DNA of 64,000 nt from assembly GCA_002070945.1 (NCBI GenBank), contig MWEG01000034.1, positions 62,001-126,000 of the forward strand, written 5' to 3'. Of this stretch, positions 44,318-54,300 are shown piece by piece. Under the pieces are notes generated by a model. The model saw only the letters and a program-made list of their open reading frames with translations, was not told the origin of the DNA and made no database searches. The DNA comes from Lentisphaerae bacterium ADurb.Bin082 (GTDB taxonomy: Bacteria > Verrucomicrobiota > Lentisphaeria > Oligosphaerales > Oligosphaeraceae). The position numbers and the translations under genes were made by a program. The first letter of the stretch is position 1. The number at the start of each line of letters is the position of its first letter.

Positions 44318-45232
44318 ATGGCTGATTTGAGAGTTGATTTGGCTGGGGTGACGTTGCGGAATCCGATTGTGACGGCTTCAGGGACGTTTGGCTATGGCAA
44401 GGAATACAGCTCGCTGATTCCCCTGGAACGCCTTGGCGCCATCACTGTCAAGGGCGTGTCGCCGTTTCCATCTGCGGGCAATCCTACGCCCAGGACGGCA
44501 GAGGTCTATGGCGGCATGCTTAATGCGATCGGCTTGCAGAATCCCGGCATCGACGCATTCATCAGCCATCCGGATTATCTGCCTTTTCTGCGCAGCGTCG
44601 ATTGTCCGGTGTTCGTCAATATCTGGGGGAGGACGGTTGAACAGTACGCTGAGGTGGCTTCCCGCCTGGAGCAGGAACGGAAGGGCATTGCCGCGCTGGA
44701 GATCAATATTTCGTGTCCGAATATCAAGGAGGGCGGCATTGCCTTTGGGACGGACTTAGGCCAGGCTGCCAAAGTCGTGTCGGCAGTACGCGCCGCCACC
44801 AGCTTGCCGCTCATTACGAAGCTCAGCCCGAATGTCACCAGGATTGGCGATTTTGCGCGTTGTGCGGTCGACGCAGGCAGCGACATGATATCCCTTATCA
44901 ACACGATTCCCGGCATGGCGATTGACATTGAGACCAGGACGTTCCGCATCGCCAATCGCACGGGCGGACTCAGCGGCCCGGGGATCAAGCCGGTGGCGGT
45001 TCGCATGGTGTATGAGGCGCGCCAGGCCGTCAAGGTGCCGATCATCGGCATGGGCGGCGTCAGAACAGCTGAGGATGCCATCGAATTCATGATGGCCGGC
45101 GCTAACGCCGTCGGAGTCGGAACCGCGATTTTCAGCAACCCGCATTGCCTGCTGGACATCATCGACGGCATGGACGCCTGGCTGGACCGACACGGCATCG
45201 CGGATGTATCGTCGATCATCGGCGTGATGTGA
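44318..45232 (+). CDS. pyrD: Dihydroorotate dehydrogenase, class 1B catalytic subunit type
   Basis: A 304-residue flavoenzyme oxidising dihydroorotate to orotate in pyrimidine biosynthesis. It has the class 1 start NPIVTASGTFGYGKEY, the active-site cysteine of class 1 enzymes in EINISCPNIKEGG (about residue 129), the FMN segments TKLSPN and GMGGVRTAEDA and the closing VGVGTAIFSNP. Class 1B enzymes act as PyrD2K2 heterotetramers with the FeS/FAD subunit PyrK, which is not adjacent. AGGAG precedes the ATG. The gene is monocistronic. Confidence 0.95.
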   Translation: MADLRVDLAGVTLRNPIVTASGTFGYGKEYSSLIPLERLGAITVKGVSPFPSAGNPTPRTAEVYGGMLNAIGLQNPGIDAFISHPDYLPFLRSVDCPVFVNIWGRTVEQYAEVASRLEQERKGIAALEINISCPNIKEGGIAFGTDLGQAAKVVSAVRAATSLPLITKLSPNVTRIGDFARCAVDAGSDMISLINTIPGMAIDIETRTFRIANRTGGLSGPGIKPVAVRMVYEARQAVKVPIIGMGGVRTAEDAIEFMMAGANAVGVGTAIFSNPHCLLDIIDGMDAWLDRHGIADVSSIIGVM

Positions 45233-45263
45233 GGTCACGCAAAAAGAATCGCTGTCTTTTCGC

Positions 45264-46376
45264 TCACGGGCCGAAGAGCTTGTCCATGCCGACGGTGAGG
45301 ATGAAGGTCATCATGCTGGCGGACAGTTCTCCGGCGCGGCTGCTGAGCTTGTCGTCGCGTTGCTTAGGTGCGGCGGGCATTTCGGCGCGGTTCTCCGGCT
45401 GGAATCCGGTGATTGGCTGCTGGCTGAGGCCGGCTCGCAGGTGTTCAGGGATGTCGATTTTCTGCCATTTCTGGGCTTGCAGGAAGGCTTTGGCTTCAGC
45501 GTTCCACTCATGGCTTTCGAGCAAAAGCAGACTTGGGTAAAGGCTGATGACTTTGAAGCCCGGACGGTGGCTGCGGCCGATGGCCGGGGCGATGACTTGC
45601 TTCCAGGCGCCGCGGGTGAACTCCAGGTCCAAGTGGAGATGTCCGCTCAAGACCGCGAGTACTTGCGGGTTGGCGGTGAGCATGGCTGCGGTGCGGTCGG
45701 CTTCAAGAAAGGCGGCGGGCCAAAGCGTTTCATGGAGGATGAACAAGGTCGGCTTGCTGGCGTTCTCTTGCAAATCCTTTTGCATCCACGACCAGGATTC
45801 CGGGGTGAAGACAGCGCAGCCTTCGGCGCCGACGGCCTGGATGTCGGTGGCGGCGAATTGGAAGTGAATGCCGCCAAAGTCAAAGCTGTAGTGGTGCGGG
45901 CCAAAGACCTGGTCAAAGCCCCAGGGCCAGTTGTCGCCAGGAATGATGCAGTAGGGCGAGGATAGCTCGCGGTCGAGGAATTTCTTCAGCCAGAGCTGTC
46001 GGCGGAGGGGTTGGGGCAGGCGCTTTTCGTTGTCGTCAAGACCTTGGTCATACCCGCAGTTGTCGCCAGTGATCATAGTGAAATTCGGCTTCAGGCTGTC
46101 GCGGATGGCATGGCAGGCGGCAGTGACCAGGTCAATGCTTTCCTGGTCAAGGATATGGAGGTCGCTTATCCAGGCGATCCGGAAAATGGGCGGCTGGCTG
46201 GGAGAAGCCCAAGACGGCTTTGGCATCGGGGCGATTTCCAGCTGCTTGGCGATTTCAAAAACATCGGCGAGAGCGCTGCTGTGAGTGTTTTTCTTCGCGC
46301 TGGCGGAAGACTGGCACCATCCGGTCAGGGATAGTGCAAACAGAAGCGAGGCGATGAGCAGGAGGTGGTTGCGCAT
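45264..46376 (-). CDS. Exported calcineurin-like metallophosphoesterase
   Basis: A 370-residue protein with a signal peptide (LLLIASLLFALSLTGWCQ). The metallophosphoesterase motifs are in order: ISDLHILD, MITGDNC, IPGDNWPWG, LHETLW and LSGHLHLD (between about residues 63 and 255). The cysteine in LTGWC might be a lipobox, but Trp at the preceding position is unusual. The C-terminal 80 residues are of unknown type and may aid membrane association. I chose the ATG at 46376, since the longer frame (46460) runs through an AGTGGAC array. The substrate is unknown. Confidence 0.88.
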   Translation of the reverse strand: MRNHLLLIASLLFALSLTGWCQSSASAKKNTHSSALADVFEIAKQLEIAPMPKPSWASPSQPPIFRIAWISDLHILDQESIDLVTAACHAIRDSLKPNFTMITGDNCGYDQGLDDNEKRLPQPLRRQLWLKKFLDRELSSPYCIIPGDNWPWGFDQVFGPHHYSFDFGGIHFQFAATDIQAVGAEGCAVFTPESWSWMQKDLQENASKPTLFILHETLWPAAFLEADRTAAMLTANPQVLAVLSGHLHLDLEFTRGAWKQVIAPAIGRSHRPGFKVISLYPSLLLLESHEWNAEAKAFLQAQKWQKIDIPEHLRAGLSQQPITGFQPENRAEMPAAPKQRDDKLSSRAGELSASMMTFILTVGMDKLFGP

Positions 46377-46379
46377 GGT

Positions 46380-46425
46380 GTTTAGTGGACGTGGACGGTC
46401 GTGGACTTGAGTGGACGGCGGGCGT
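46380..46425. repeat. Short AGTGGAC array
   Basis: TTTAGTGGACGTGGACGGTCGTGGACTTGAGTGGACGG just upstream of the metallophosphoesterase start; it follows the same leader TTTAGTGGAC. Confidence 0.75.
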
Positions 46426-46524
46426 GGAAAGTGACCTAGAGGATGTGCGAACGGGCGCACAGTTATACCATAGTGCGAGTGGTGCGCCTGTCAATCAAGG
46501 CCAGAGATAACGGCGTTGTCGGCT

Positions 46525-47010
46525 CTACCAGGCTATCTGGATGCAGCGGAAGATGATTAGGCCGCAGACAATCGCCTTGGCGACCGTGCCGGCCAAAAAG
46601 CCTAATAAGGCGCCGAACGCGGCCTGTGTCGCTTCCGGGTGCTTTTTGCCGCTTATGATTTCGCCGATAAATGCTCCGATTAGCGGGCAGAGAATCAAGC
46701 CCCAGGGCGGAAACAGAAAAAAACCGGCGACTACCCCTATGGTGCAGCCCCAGGCGCCGTGCTTGCTGCCGCCGAATTGCTTGTTGCCGACTATAGGCAA
46801 GGCAGTGTCGACGGCAGTGACGAGCAGAACCGCAACCAGCCAGAGGATCAGCTCAAGGGTGGAAAACTCGAGCCGTTTGGTAAAATGCAGAATGACCATG
46901 CCGATGTATGACAGCGGCGGTCCAGGCAGAACGGGAAGCACGCATCCAGCCAGGCCAGCCAGAAGGCCGATAATGCCGAGGATGAACAAGATGATGTCGA
47001 GATAGGACAT
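46525..47010 (-). CDS. DUF456 family membrane protein
   Basis: A 161-residue protein with about four membrane helices. The DUF456 pattern is clear: GCVLPVLPGPPLSYIG, DTALPIVGNKQFGGSKHGAWGCTIG, FFLFPPWGLILCPLIGAFIGEII and a closing glycine-rich helix. The family's function is unknown. The ATG at 47010 follows a GGGGCG site; the frame open to 47124 overlaps a hairpin repeat and is rejected. It is flanked by repeat spacers and looks monocistronic. Confidence 0.92.
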   Translation of the reverse strand: MSYLDIILFILGIIGLLAGLAGCVLPVLPGPPLSYIGMVILHFTKRLEFSTLELILWLVAVLLVTAVDTALPIVGNKQFGGSKHGAWGCTIGVVAGFFLFPPWGLILCPLIGAFIGEIISGKKHPEATQAAFGALLGFLAGTVAKAIVCGLIIFRCIQIAW

Positions 47011-47061
47011 GGCGCCCCGTAATGAACGAAAAAATGTGTTAATGCGCGAAATTTTGGTTGA

Positions 47062-47160
47062 TGTGAACGTACTGCAAGCTAAAGCTTGAACTACATGCTC
47101 CTGCAAGCGAGGTACATACTGCAAGCTGAAGCTGAACTACGTACGGTAGGCTTCAGCCTA
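47062..47160. repeat. Hairpin-family repeats, three units
   Basis: GTACTGCAAGCTAAAGCTTGAACTACATGCTCCTGCAAGCGAGGTACATACTGCAAGCTGAAG and a third AACTACGTACGGTAGGCTTCAGCCTATC unit. They lie between the start of the DUF456 gene and the end of serA. Confidence 0.8.
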
Positions 47161-47171
47161 TCGCACAAGTC

Positions 47172-48734
47172 TCATGGCATGACAATGCTGCATGACACCT
47201 TGGCGTTGACTTCTTCCTTGATTTTATTGGCCAGGGCCGCTGGCGCCGGCTTGTCGGTCATCAGGATGGCAATGGCGTTTTTGCCTTCATGGTCACGCGG
47301 GGCGTGGATGTTTTCGATGTTGATGTTTTCCTCGGCGCAGGCGCCAGTGATTTTGGCGAGCACGCCGGGGCGGTCCTTGTACTCTACGATCAAAGCATTC
47401 CCCTTGGGCACGAAGTACACGCGCTCGAAGTCGTTGATGCGGGAGATCATCAGGTTGTTTTCAGCGATGGTGCCGCGGACGCTGACAAAGCCGGTCGGGC
47501 CTTCCAGGTCAATGGTCATGGAATTGCCGTATTTCTTTGATTCGTCAGTTTCGCGGATTTCGCAGGTGATGCCCTTGTCCCGCAGGTAGGTCTGGGCTTC
47601 CTCCGGGTCTTGCTGGTATTCAAAATGCTCGGAGAGGGCGGCGCAGATGGGCGACATGAACCATTTGGCGAACTGGCTCAGTTCGCCATAGAAACTGCAT
47701 TTCACCTGGCGAACCGGCGACTTGCGGCCAATATAGCAGCGGGCGACGTAGGCGATGCGGTAGGCGAGCTGCTGGTAGTTCTCATCAAGTTTGTCTGGCA
47801 GGCCCTTGTTGACCACGTAGGTGTTGATGCCTTTGTCAAAATAACCGATGAGCTGTTCGGCGGCGCGCTTGGCAGCGTTGAAATTGGCTTCGAAGGTATT
47901 GGCGCCCAGGTGCGGGAGCATGATGTCGGCGATGTCGGCGACGCTTTTCGGGCCGGGCGCGTCGGCTTCGAAAACGTCCGTGCAAAACAGCATGTTTTTT
48001 TCGGCCTTGACAGCGCGGAGGTCGTTTTCATTGATGATGCCGGCGCGGGCGCAGTTGATGAGCAGGCAGCCTTTTTTGACGCGGGAGAGCAGGTTGCGGT
48101 TGACCAGGCCGCGGGTTTCGTCATTTTCCGGGATGTGGAGAGTGATGATGTCAGCCTGGGCGAAGATGTCTTCGAGCGTTGTCAGCTTGACGCCCAGTTC
48201 GGACGCGCGCTGGGCAGCGACGATTGGGTCGTAGGCGAGGACCTTCATGTCAAAGCCGGCCACGCGCTTGGCGACCAGCTGGCCAATGTTGCCGAGGCCG
48301 ACGATGCCGAGGGTCTTGCCGGTCAATTCTCGGCCCATGAATTTCTTCTTTTCCCAGCCGCCTTGGCGGGTGTCGATGTCAGCCGGGATGATGTGCCGGT
48401 AGGCTGCCAAGGCCATGGCGATCACTTCCTCGGCAACGCCGTTGGAATTGGCGCCGGGGGTGTTCATCACGTCGACGTTGCGGCGTCGGGCGTATTTGAT
48501 GTCGATGGTGTTGTAGCCTGCACCGGCGCGGACTACGGTTTTCAGCTTGGGCAGCGCGTCGATGACCTCAGGAGTGACTTTCTCGCTGCGGACGATCAGC
48601 GCTTCGGCGTCCTGGTGGGCGGCCAGGAGCGTCATGAGGTCGGTATCAGAATCCTGGACGACTTGGTAGCCCTGGGCTTTCAGGATGTCTTGGGCAATGT
48701 TGTCCAGCTTGGTCGGAATCAGAACTTTTTTCAT
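47172..48734 (-). CDS. serA: D-3-phosphoglycerate dehydrogenase
   Basis: A 520-residue long-form PGDH catalysing the first step of serine biosynthesis. The substrate domain begins KKVLIPTKLD, and the NAD fold has GIVGLGNIG (about residue 150). Active-site segments are NCARAGI (canonically NxARGG), DVFEADAP and MLPHLGANT. An ASB-like intervening domain and an ACT domain (VEYKDRPGVLAKITGACAEENINIENIHAPR) complete it, so feedback control by serine is expected. The ATG at 48734 has AAAGGA upstream. It is monocistronic and divergent from the GH36-like gene. Confidence 0.96.
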   Translation of the reverse strand: MKKVLIPTKLDNIAQDILKAQGYQVVQDSDTDLMTLLAAHQDAEALIVRSEKVTPEVIDALPKLKTVVRAGAGYNTIDIKYARRRNVDVMNTPGANSNGVAEEVIAMALAAYRHIIPADIDTRQGGWEKKKFMGRELTGKTLGIVGLGNIGQLVAKRVAGFDMKVLAYDPIVAAQRASELGVKLTTLEDIFAQADIITLHIPENDETRGLVNRNLLSRVKKGCLLINCARAGIINENDLRAVKAEKNMLFCTDVFEADAPGPKSVADIADIMLPHLGANTFEANFNAAKRAAEQLIGYFDKGINTYVVNKGLPDKLDENYQQLAYRIAYVARCYIGRKSPVRQVKCSFYGELSQFAKWFMSPICAALSEHFEYQQDPEEAQTYLRDKGITCEIRETDESKKYGNSMTIDLEGPTGFVSVRGTIAENNLMISRINDFERVYFVPKGNALIVEYKDRPGVLAKITGACAEENINIENIHAPRDHEGKNAIAILMTDKPAPAALANKIKEEVNAKVSCSIVMP

Positions 48735-49012
48735 GGATGCGCGGTCCTTTGGAGTTATGGAGTGAATATGGTATAACGTGGTCATTTTGGAAAAGAAGTT
48801 TTTACTATAAGTTTTTTCGGATGCTTTTCAATTCAGTTTCCTGCAACTGGCGGTTTGGCCGGCAAATTGTCAGACGCCCAGGGCACTGGCAAAAGACCGG
48901 CGGCGTGGTATGGTAGTGTTCTTCCGTCTGGCTCGGTCAATGCTTTGCATGCCAAGGACGGATGGGGCAGTCCTGCATTTATACGGAACATCATTCATCA
49001 GGGTAGAGCGCT

Positions 49013-51268
49013 ATGTTTGCAGTTCAAGATTTGTGGTCGCGCAGCCGTTGCGGCGGCGCGTGCAGCGTTGAGGTGGACGGAGTCGTTAGGACTTTGGCTG
49101 AGCCAACGACGGTCGGCGACGGCGACGCCTGCGGGGCTTTGGCAAGCACAGCAGTGGCGTACAGCTGGCGCCAGCGCGAGCAGGACGGCTACGGGATAGT
49201 GTCGCTTTCGCTGCGAAATGACGGCAACGCGCCGGTGCGCATCGGTGACATCGTGTTGTTCACACATCGCGAGGATGGGGAGGGCGAAGACGCCGCCACG
49301 CGCCTGGCGCAGCGATGCATTTTTGGATTTGCCGATACCTTGGCCTACAATTACGTCAGTCGCGTGGTGAGCGACCGGCACGGAGCCTCGCACCGAACTT
49401 TGCCGATGGGGTTGATTTACAACCTGCCAGCCCGGAAGACATTTTTTGCGGCGCAGTTGACTTTTGAACGCAACACAGTCGTGTTCAACAGCAAGTTCGC
49501 TCCTGAAGACGGCTCGCTGGTGTGTCTCGAATGTCTTGTTTGCAACGAGGGCCATATCCTTGAACCCGGGGAGGAAATCACGACGGACGAGGTGGCGCTT
49601 CGCCTGAGCAATGACGGCGGGCCATACGCCGAATTGTGCCGGTGGGCTGACGCTGTGCACGCGATTTACCGGCCGGAGCTTCCCGAGCATGGCTTTGTCG
49701 GCCTGACCGGCGGCACGATGATCAGCACCAAGGCCGAGACCATGTCGGAGAAGATTCGGCGTCAGTTGACCATGGCGTCGAGTTTGCGCAAGCTCGGCCT
49801 GGACTACTTCTGGATTAGCATCGCTAACTTGAAGGACGGTCTCCCTGGGAACTGGCTGGTGCCTAATGACACGAATTTCCCGGATGGTGTGCGGACGATC
49901 CTGGGGGAAATCATGGCGGCTGGCCTCAAGCCGGGATTTTGGATAAATCCGTTTTATCTGGCAGAGGGTTCAAAGGACTTTGACCGGATGCTGCCGTATG
50001 TGATTCACGGGGCGGACGGCCAGCCAGCGATGCGCGGAACCTGGCATTGGGGGCGTCGGCGCGAAGACGGCACATTGGCACCGCTGTACGCGCTTGACCC
50101 GGCCTGCCCAGAGTCGCTTGAATACGTCGGCGAGGTTTTTCGCCAGTATGCCGAGTGGGGTCTCCGTTATTATATGCTTGACTTTCTGGCCTCTGGCCTT
50201 TACGCTGGCGAGGAGCAGCGACACGGCTTTGGCGCTGAACATCACCGGCGTTTCCTGCGGTCGTTGCATCGCTATCAGGCGCCAGGCACGCACCGGCTGA
50301 TTGCGACCGGGGCGTCGTTGAAGCTGATTGGCGTTGCCAGTTCGAGCCGCATTGGCCTGGATTACTGCGAAGGGCGACCGCTGGAGCCGCAGTTCAAGTC
50401 CTATCCGGCCAATTACGTCATCAACGGGTCGTTCGGGTCTTCCGGAGCTCCGAACCGCAACGCAGTCAACAACCTGGCGATGTGGGCCTTTGCCCACGGC
50501 CGGTTCTTCAACTGCAACAGCAATATGCTGACGATTGACAAGCCGATTCCCCTGTCCGAGGCGCGGCTGGCAGTGACGTTGTTCGGCATCAGTCCCAGTC
50601 CTGTCTTTCTTGGCGACGACTTGGCGCGCATGAGTCCGGAGCGCCTGGCCATGCTGAAGATGGTGATGCCGCGCGCCAAGACTATGCCGCAGCCGGTTGA
50701 CCTGTTCACGAAAACAGATGTTGACGACGATTTTGTGCGGATTTTCGTGGCGACGATAGTGAAGCCGTGGGCGACTTGGCGGGTGGCGGCGGTGTTCAAT
50801 TTGAACGACGATTTCAGGGAGGTCGAGTTGCCAGCCGAATTGCTGGGCCTGGTGCCGGACGCCAGTTATCGCATGTATGACTTCTGGGAGGAGACGTACC
50901 GCGGCATTTACCAGGGCAGCCGCCGGGTGCTGGTGGCAGGCAACAGCGCCGCTGTCTTGCGCCTGGAGGAGCTGCGCCCGCACCCGTGGATTCTGTCCAC
51001 TGATATGCATCTGCTGCAAGGCGAGGCAGAGCTTGACGAGGTCAGCTGGAACCCAGAGACAATGACGCTGCAAGGGCGGATGACGCGAGCTGCCGGCGAA
51101 CGGGGCAATTTGTTCGTCATTGCCCCGGATGGCTTCCGCGAACGCCATTTCAACCGCGGACTCGTCGTCGCCAAGTCGGCTTTGGATGACAGCCTGGTCA
51201 TCCGGAAACGGATTCATTTCCAGCAGGATGTTGAGACCTGGAGTCTTGAGTTCGACCGCTGGAAGTAA
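49013..51268 (+). CDS. GH36-like alpha-galactosidase family protein
   Basis: A 751-residue protein with no signal peptide. A beta-sandwich N-terminal part (about 1-235) precedes a TIM barrel of GH36/GH27 clan type. In it, FWISIANLKDGLPGNWLVPND and GLKPGFWINPFYL resemble the early strands, and GLRYYMLDFLASG holds Asp390 at the position of the canonical nucleophile (KxD). RIGLDYCEG may hold the acid/base. A C-terminal beta domain follows. The canonical KWD is changed to MLD, so it may be a GH36-related raffinose-synthase or another subfamily. GGGTAGAG precedes the ATG. A bidirectional terminator follows at 51289. Confidence 0.8.
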   Translation: MFAVQDLWSRSRCGGACSVEVDGVVRTLAEPTTVGDGDACGALASTAVAYSWRQREQDGYGIVSLSLRNDGNAPVRIGDIVLFTHREDGEGEDAATRLAQRCIFGFADTLAYNYVSRVVSDRHGASHRTLPMGLIYNLPARKTFFAAQLTFERNTVVFNSKFAPEDGSLVCLECLVCNEGHILEPGEEITTDEVALRLSNDGGPYAELCRWADAVHAIYRPELPEHGFVGLTGGTMISTKAETMSEKIRRQLTMASSLRKLGLDYFWISIANLKDGLPGNWLVPNDTNFPDGVRTILGEIMAAGLKPGFWINPFYLAEGSKDFDRMLPYVIHGADGQPAMRGTWHWGRRREDGTLAPLYALDPACPESLEYVGEVFRQYAEWGLRYYMLDFLASGLYAGEEQRHGFGAEHHRRFLRSLHRYQAPGTHRLIATGASLKLIGVASSSRIGLDYCEGRPLEPQFKSYPANYVINGSFGSSGAPNRNAVNNLAMWAFAHGRFFNCNSNMLTIDKPIPLSEARLAVTLFGISPSPVFLGDDLARMSPERLAMLKMVMPRAKTMPQPVDLFTKTDVDDDFVRIFVATIVKPWATWRVAAVFNLNDDFREVELPAELLGLVPDASYRMYDFWEETYRGIYQGSRRVLVAGNSAAVLRLEELRPHPWILSTDMHLLQGEAELDEVSWNPETMTLQGRMTRAAGERGNLFVIAPDGFRERHFNRGLVVAKSALDDSLVIRKRIHFQQDVETWSLEFDRWK

Positions 51269-51288
51269 GCGCAGAAAAGCGCCGCTAC

Positions 51289-51339
51289 AAAACACCGCTG
51301 GACGCAGAATCCGCCATCGCGCCCAGCGGTGTTTTTTTT
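51289..51339. terminator. Bidirectional terminator between GH36-like gene and purL
   Basis: AAAACACCGCTGG (51289-51301) pairs with CCAGCGGTGTTTT (51323-51335), flanked by A and T runs on both sides. It lies between two convergent stop codons. Confidence 0.92.
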
Positions 51340-51352
51340 GGGTTTTGATGGT

Positions 51353-54300
51353 TTACGCGAAGAAGTCGACACCGCCCTGGAAGATGCCTTGCCCGTGGAT
51401 GCCGGGGATGTTACGAGCGATAAAGGTGTCAATGACGCGCTCGCTGTGAGCCATTTTGCCCAGAATTCGTCCATCCGGGCTGGTGATGCCTTCGATGGCG
51501 GCGACTGAGCCGTTGGGGTTCCAGGGCATGTCTGTCGCTGGCTTGCCGTCAGGGCCGGCGTATTGGAAGGCCACCTGGCCCTTGGCAAGCAGTTCCTGCA
51601 CTTGTTCGGGAGAGGCGATGAATCGACCTTCGCCGTGGGAGATGGGGACAGCGTGGACGTCACCTGGCTGGCAATAGCGCAGCCAGGGGGAGAGGTTGGA
51701 GGTCACGACGGTGTCAACGGTGGTGGCCACATGCCGACCGATGGCGTTGACGGCCAGGGTCGGGTCGTGCGGTGCCAGCTGCGGCCGAATTTCGCCGTAG
51801 GGCACCAGGCCGAGCTTGATGAGGGCCTGGAAGCCGTTGCCAATGCCCAGGATCAGGCCGTCGCGGTCTTGCAGCAATTCAGTGATGGCGGCCGCCAGCC
51901 GGGGATTGCGGAAGGTCGTGGCAATGAATTTTCCTGCGCCGCCCGGTTCGTCACCGCCAGAGACGCCGCCGGCAAAGGTGATGATTTGGGCGTTGGCAAT
52001 AGCTTTGGCGAGATGAGCGATGCTCAGTTCGATGTCAGCTGCGGATTTGTTGCGGATGACAAAGCTATCGACGATGGCGCCGGCTCGCTCAAAGGCTCGC
52101 TGGGTGTCGTATTCGCAGTTGGTGCCAGGGAAGAGTGGGATGAAGACACGGGGACGGGCAGCGCTTCTGATTTTGCATTGGCGCGGCGTCGGGTTGACTT
52201 GAGGCTGCCAGGGCGGCGGTGGCGGCGCTTCGACGTTGGTCCGGGTGGGGAAGACTTTTTCCAGCGTTTCCTGCCAGGCGGCAGCTGCGTTGTCCAGGCT
52301 GATGCTAGTTTTGCCGATTCGGATGACCGGTTCGGTCGTGGTGCGGCCCAGGGGAACCGCGCCGTCCAGTCCTTCCGGCCCCAGCCCTGGCCTGGCTTCG
52401 ATGATGACGGCGCCGTAATCTGGGCTGAAGAGTTTTTCAGCGGTCCATTCTGGGCTGATGTCAATGCCGAGCCAGTTTCCGAAGCACATTTTGCTGATGG
52501 CAGCGGCGATGCCGCCTTGTCCGACCGTGTGTGCGGCGATGACTTGGCGGGCGTTGATCCAACGTTTCAGGCGGGCGAATTGCTGGCGCAGGCGTTCGAA
52601 GTCTGGCAGGTCGTGGTGGTCGCGCGGGGACGGGAGCAGCAGCACCTGGTTGCCAGCTCCTTTGAATTCAGGGCTGATGATGCGTCTGGCCGGCGTCGGG
52701 GCGACGGCAAAGGCGACCAGGGTCGGCGGCACTGAGATGTTTTCGAACGTCCCGGACATGGAGTCTTTGCCGCCGATGGACGCAGTGCCGAATTCCATTT
52801 GGCCGCGCAAGCCGCCCAGCAGAGCCGCCAGGGGCTTGCCCCATCGCTTTGGATCGTCGCCCAGGCGCTCGAAATATTCCTGGAAGGACATACGGACGTC
52901 GTTTATGTCACCGCCAGCAGCGGCGATTTTAGCATTGGCCTCGATCACTGCATAGAGAGCGCCGTGGAATGGGCTCCATTCGCTGAGCCAGGGATTGAAG
53001 CCGTGGCTGAGCAAGGTGCAGGTGTTGGTGCACCCAGCGACCGGGAGTTTGGCGGCCATGAGTTCGTTCGGGGTCAGGCGGGTCTTGCCGCCATACGGGC
53101 AGAGGACAGTCGCAGCGCCTGCGGTTGCATCAAAGTTTTCGACTAAGCCTTTTTGGGAGCAGACATTAAGGTCGCGGAGATTGTCCAGCCAGTCCTGCGC
53201 CAGGTCTGAGCCGTCTTTTTTCCAGGCTGGCTGGCGGGTGAAGAAGGCGTGGTGCGGGTCTGGTGTTGCGACTACGGCCTTGGTGTGCTGGGTCACGCCG
53301 TTGGTGTCAAGGAAGGTTCTGGCCAGGGAGATGATGGTCTCACCGCGCCAGGTTATAGTCAGTCGCGGCGTCTGTGTCACCTTGGCGACTGGTGTGGCTT
53401 CGAGGTTCTCGGCTTGGGCGAGGGCGATGGCAGCAGCCACGTTTTCCGGGGCGATGACGCAGGCCATGCGTTCCTGAGATTCGGAAATAGCCAGCTCAGT
53501 GCCGTCTAGCCCGTCGTATTTCGTGGGAACCAGGTCCAGGTTGACTTCCAGACCTGGGGCCAGTTCGCCAATAGCGACGCAGACGCCGCCGGCGCCGAAG
53601 TCATTGCAGCGCTTGATTAGAGTTGAAAAAGCTGGATTGCGGAACAGGCGCTGGATATTGCGCTCAAGGAGCGGATTGCCCTTCTGGACTTCAGCGCCGC
53701 CTTGCTGCAGTGATTCGTCGGTATGGGCTTTGGAGGAGCCAGTGGCCCCGCCGCAGCCGTCGCGGCCGGTGCGGCCACCGACGAGGAGGATGACATCACC
53801 AGGAGCAGGCTGAGCGCGGACGACGTTGGCTTTGGGGGCGGCAGCGATGACGGCGCCGAGTTCCATGCGCTTGGCGATATAGCCTGGGTGGTAGATTTCC
53901 TGGACTTTGCCAGCAGACACGCCGATTTGGTTGCCGTACGAGGAGTAACCAGCTGCTGCGGTGGTGGTGATTTTCCGCTGGGGCAGTTTGCCGGGCAGGG
54001 TGTCGGCGATGGGAGTGCGAGGGTCGCCAGCGCCGGTGATGCGCATGGCCTGGTAGACGTAGGAGCGTCCGGAAAGAGGATCGCGGATAGCGCCGCCGAG
54101 GCAGGTGGCAGCACCGCCGAACGGTTCGATTTCCGTCGGATGGTTGTGGGTTTCGTTTTTGAACATCACCAGCCAGTCCTGGAGTTCGCCGTCGACCTCG
54201 GCTTGGATGGCGATAGAGCAGGCGTTGATTTCCTCGGAGGCGTCGAGGTTGTCGAGCTTGCCCTGGCGTTTCAGTTCTCTGGCGCCGATGGTGGCCATGT

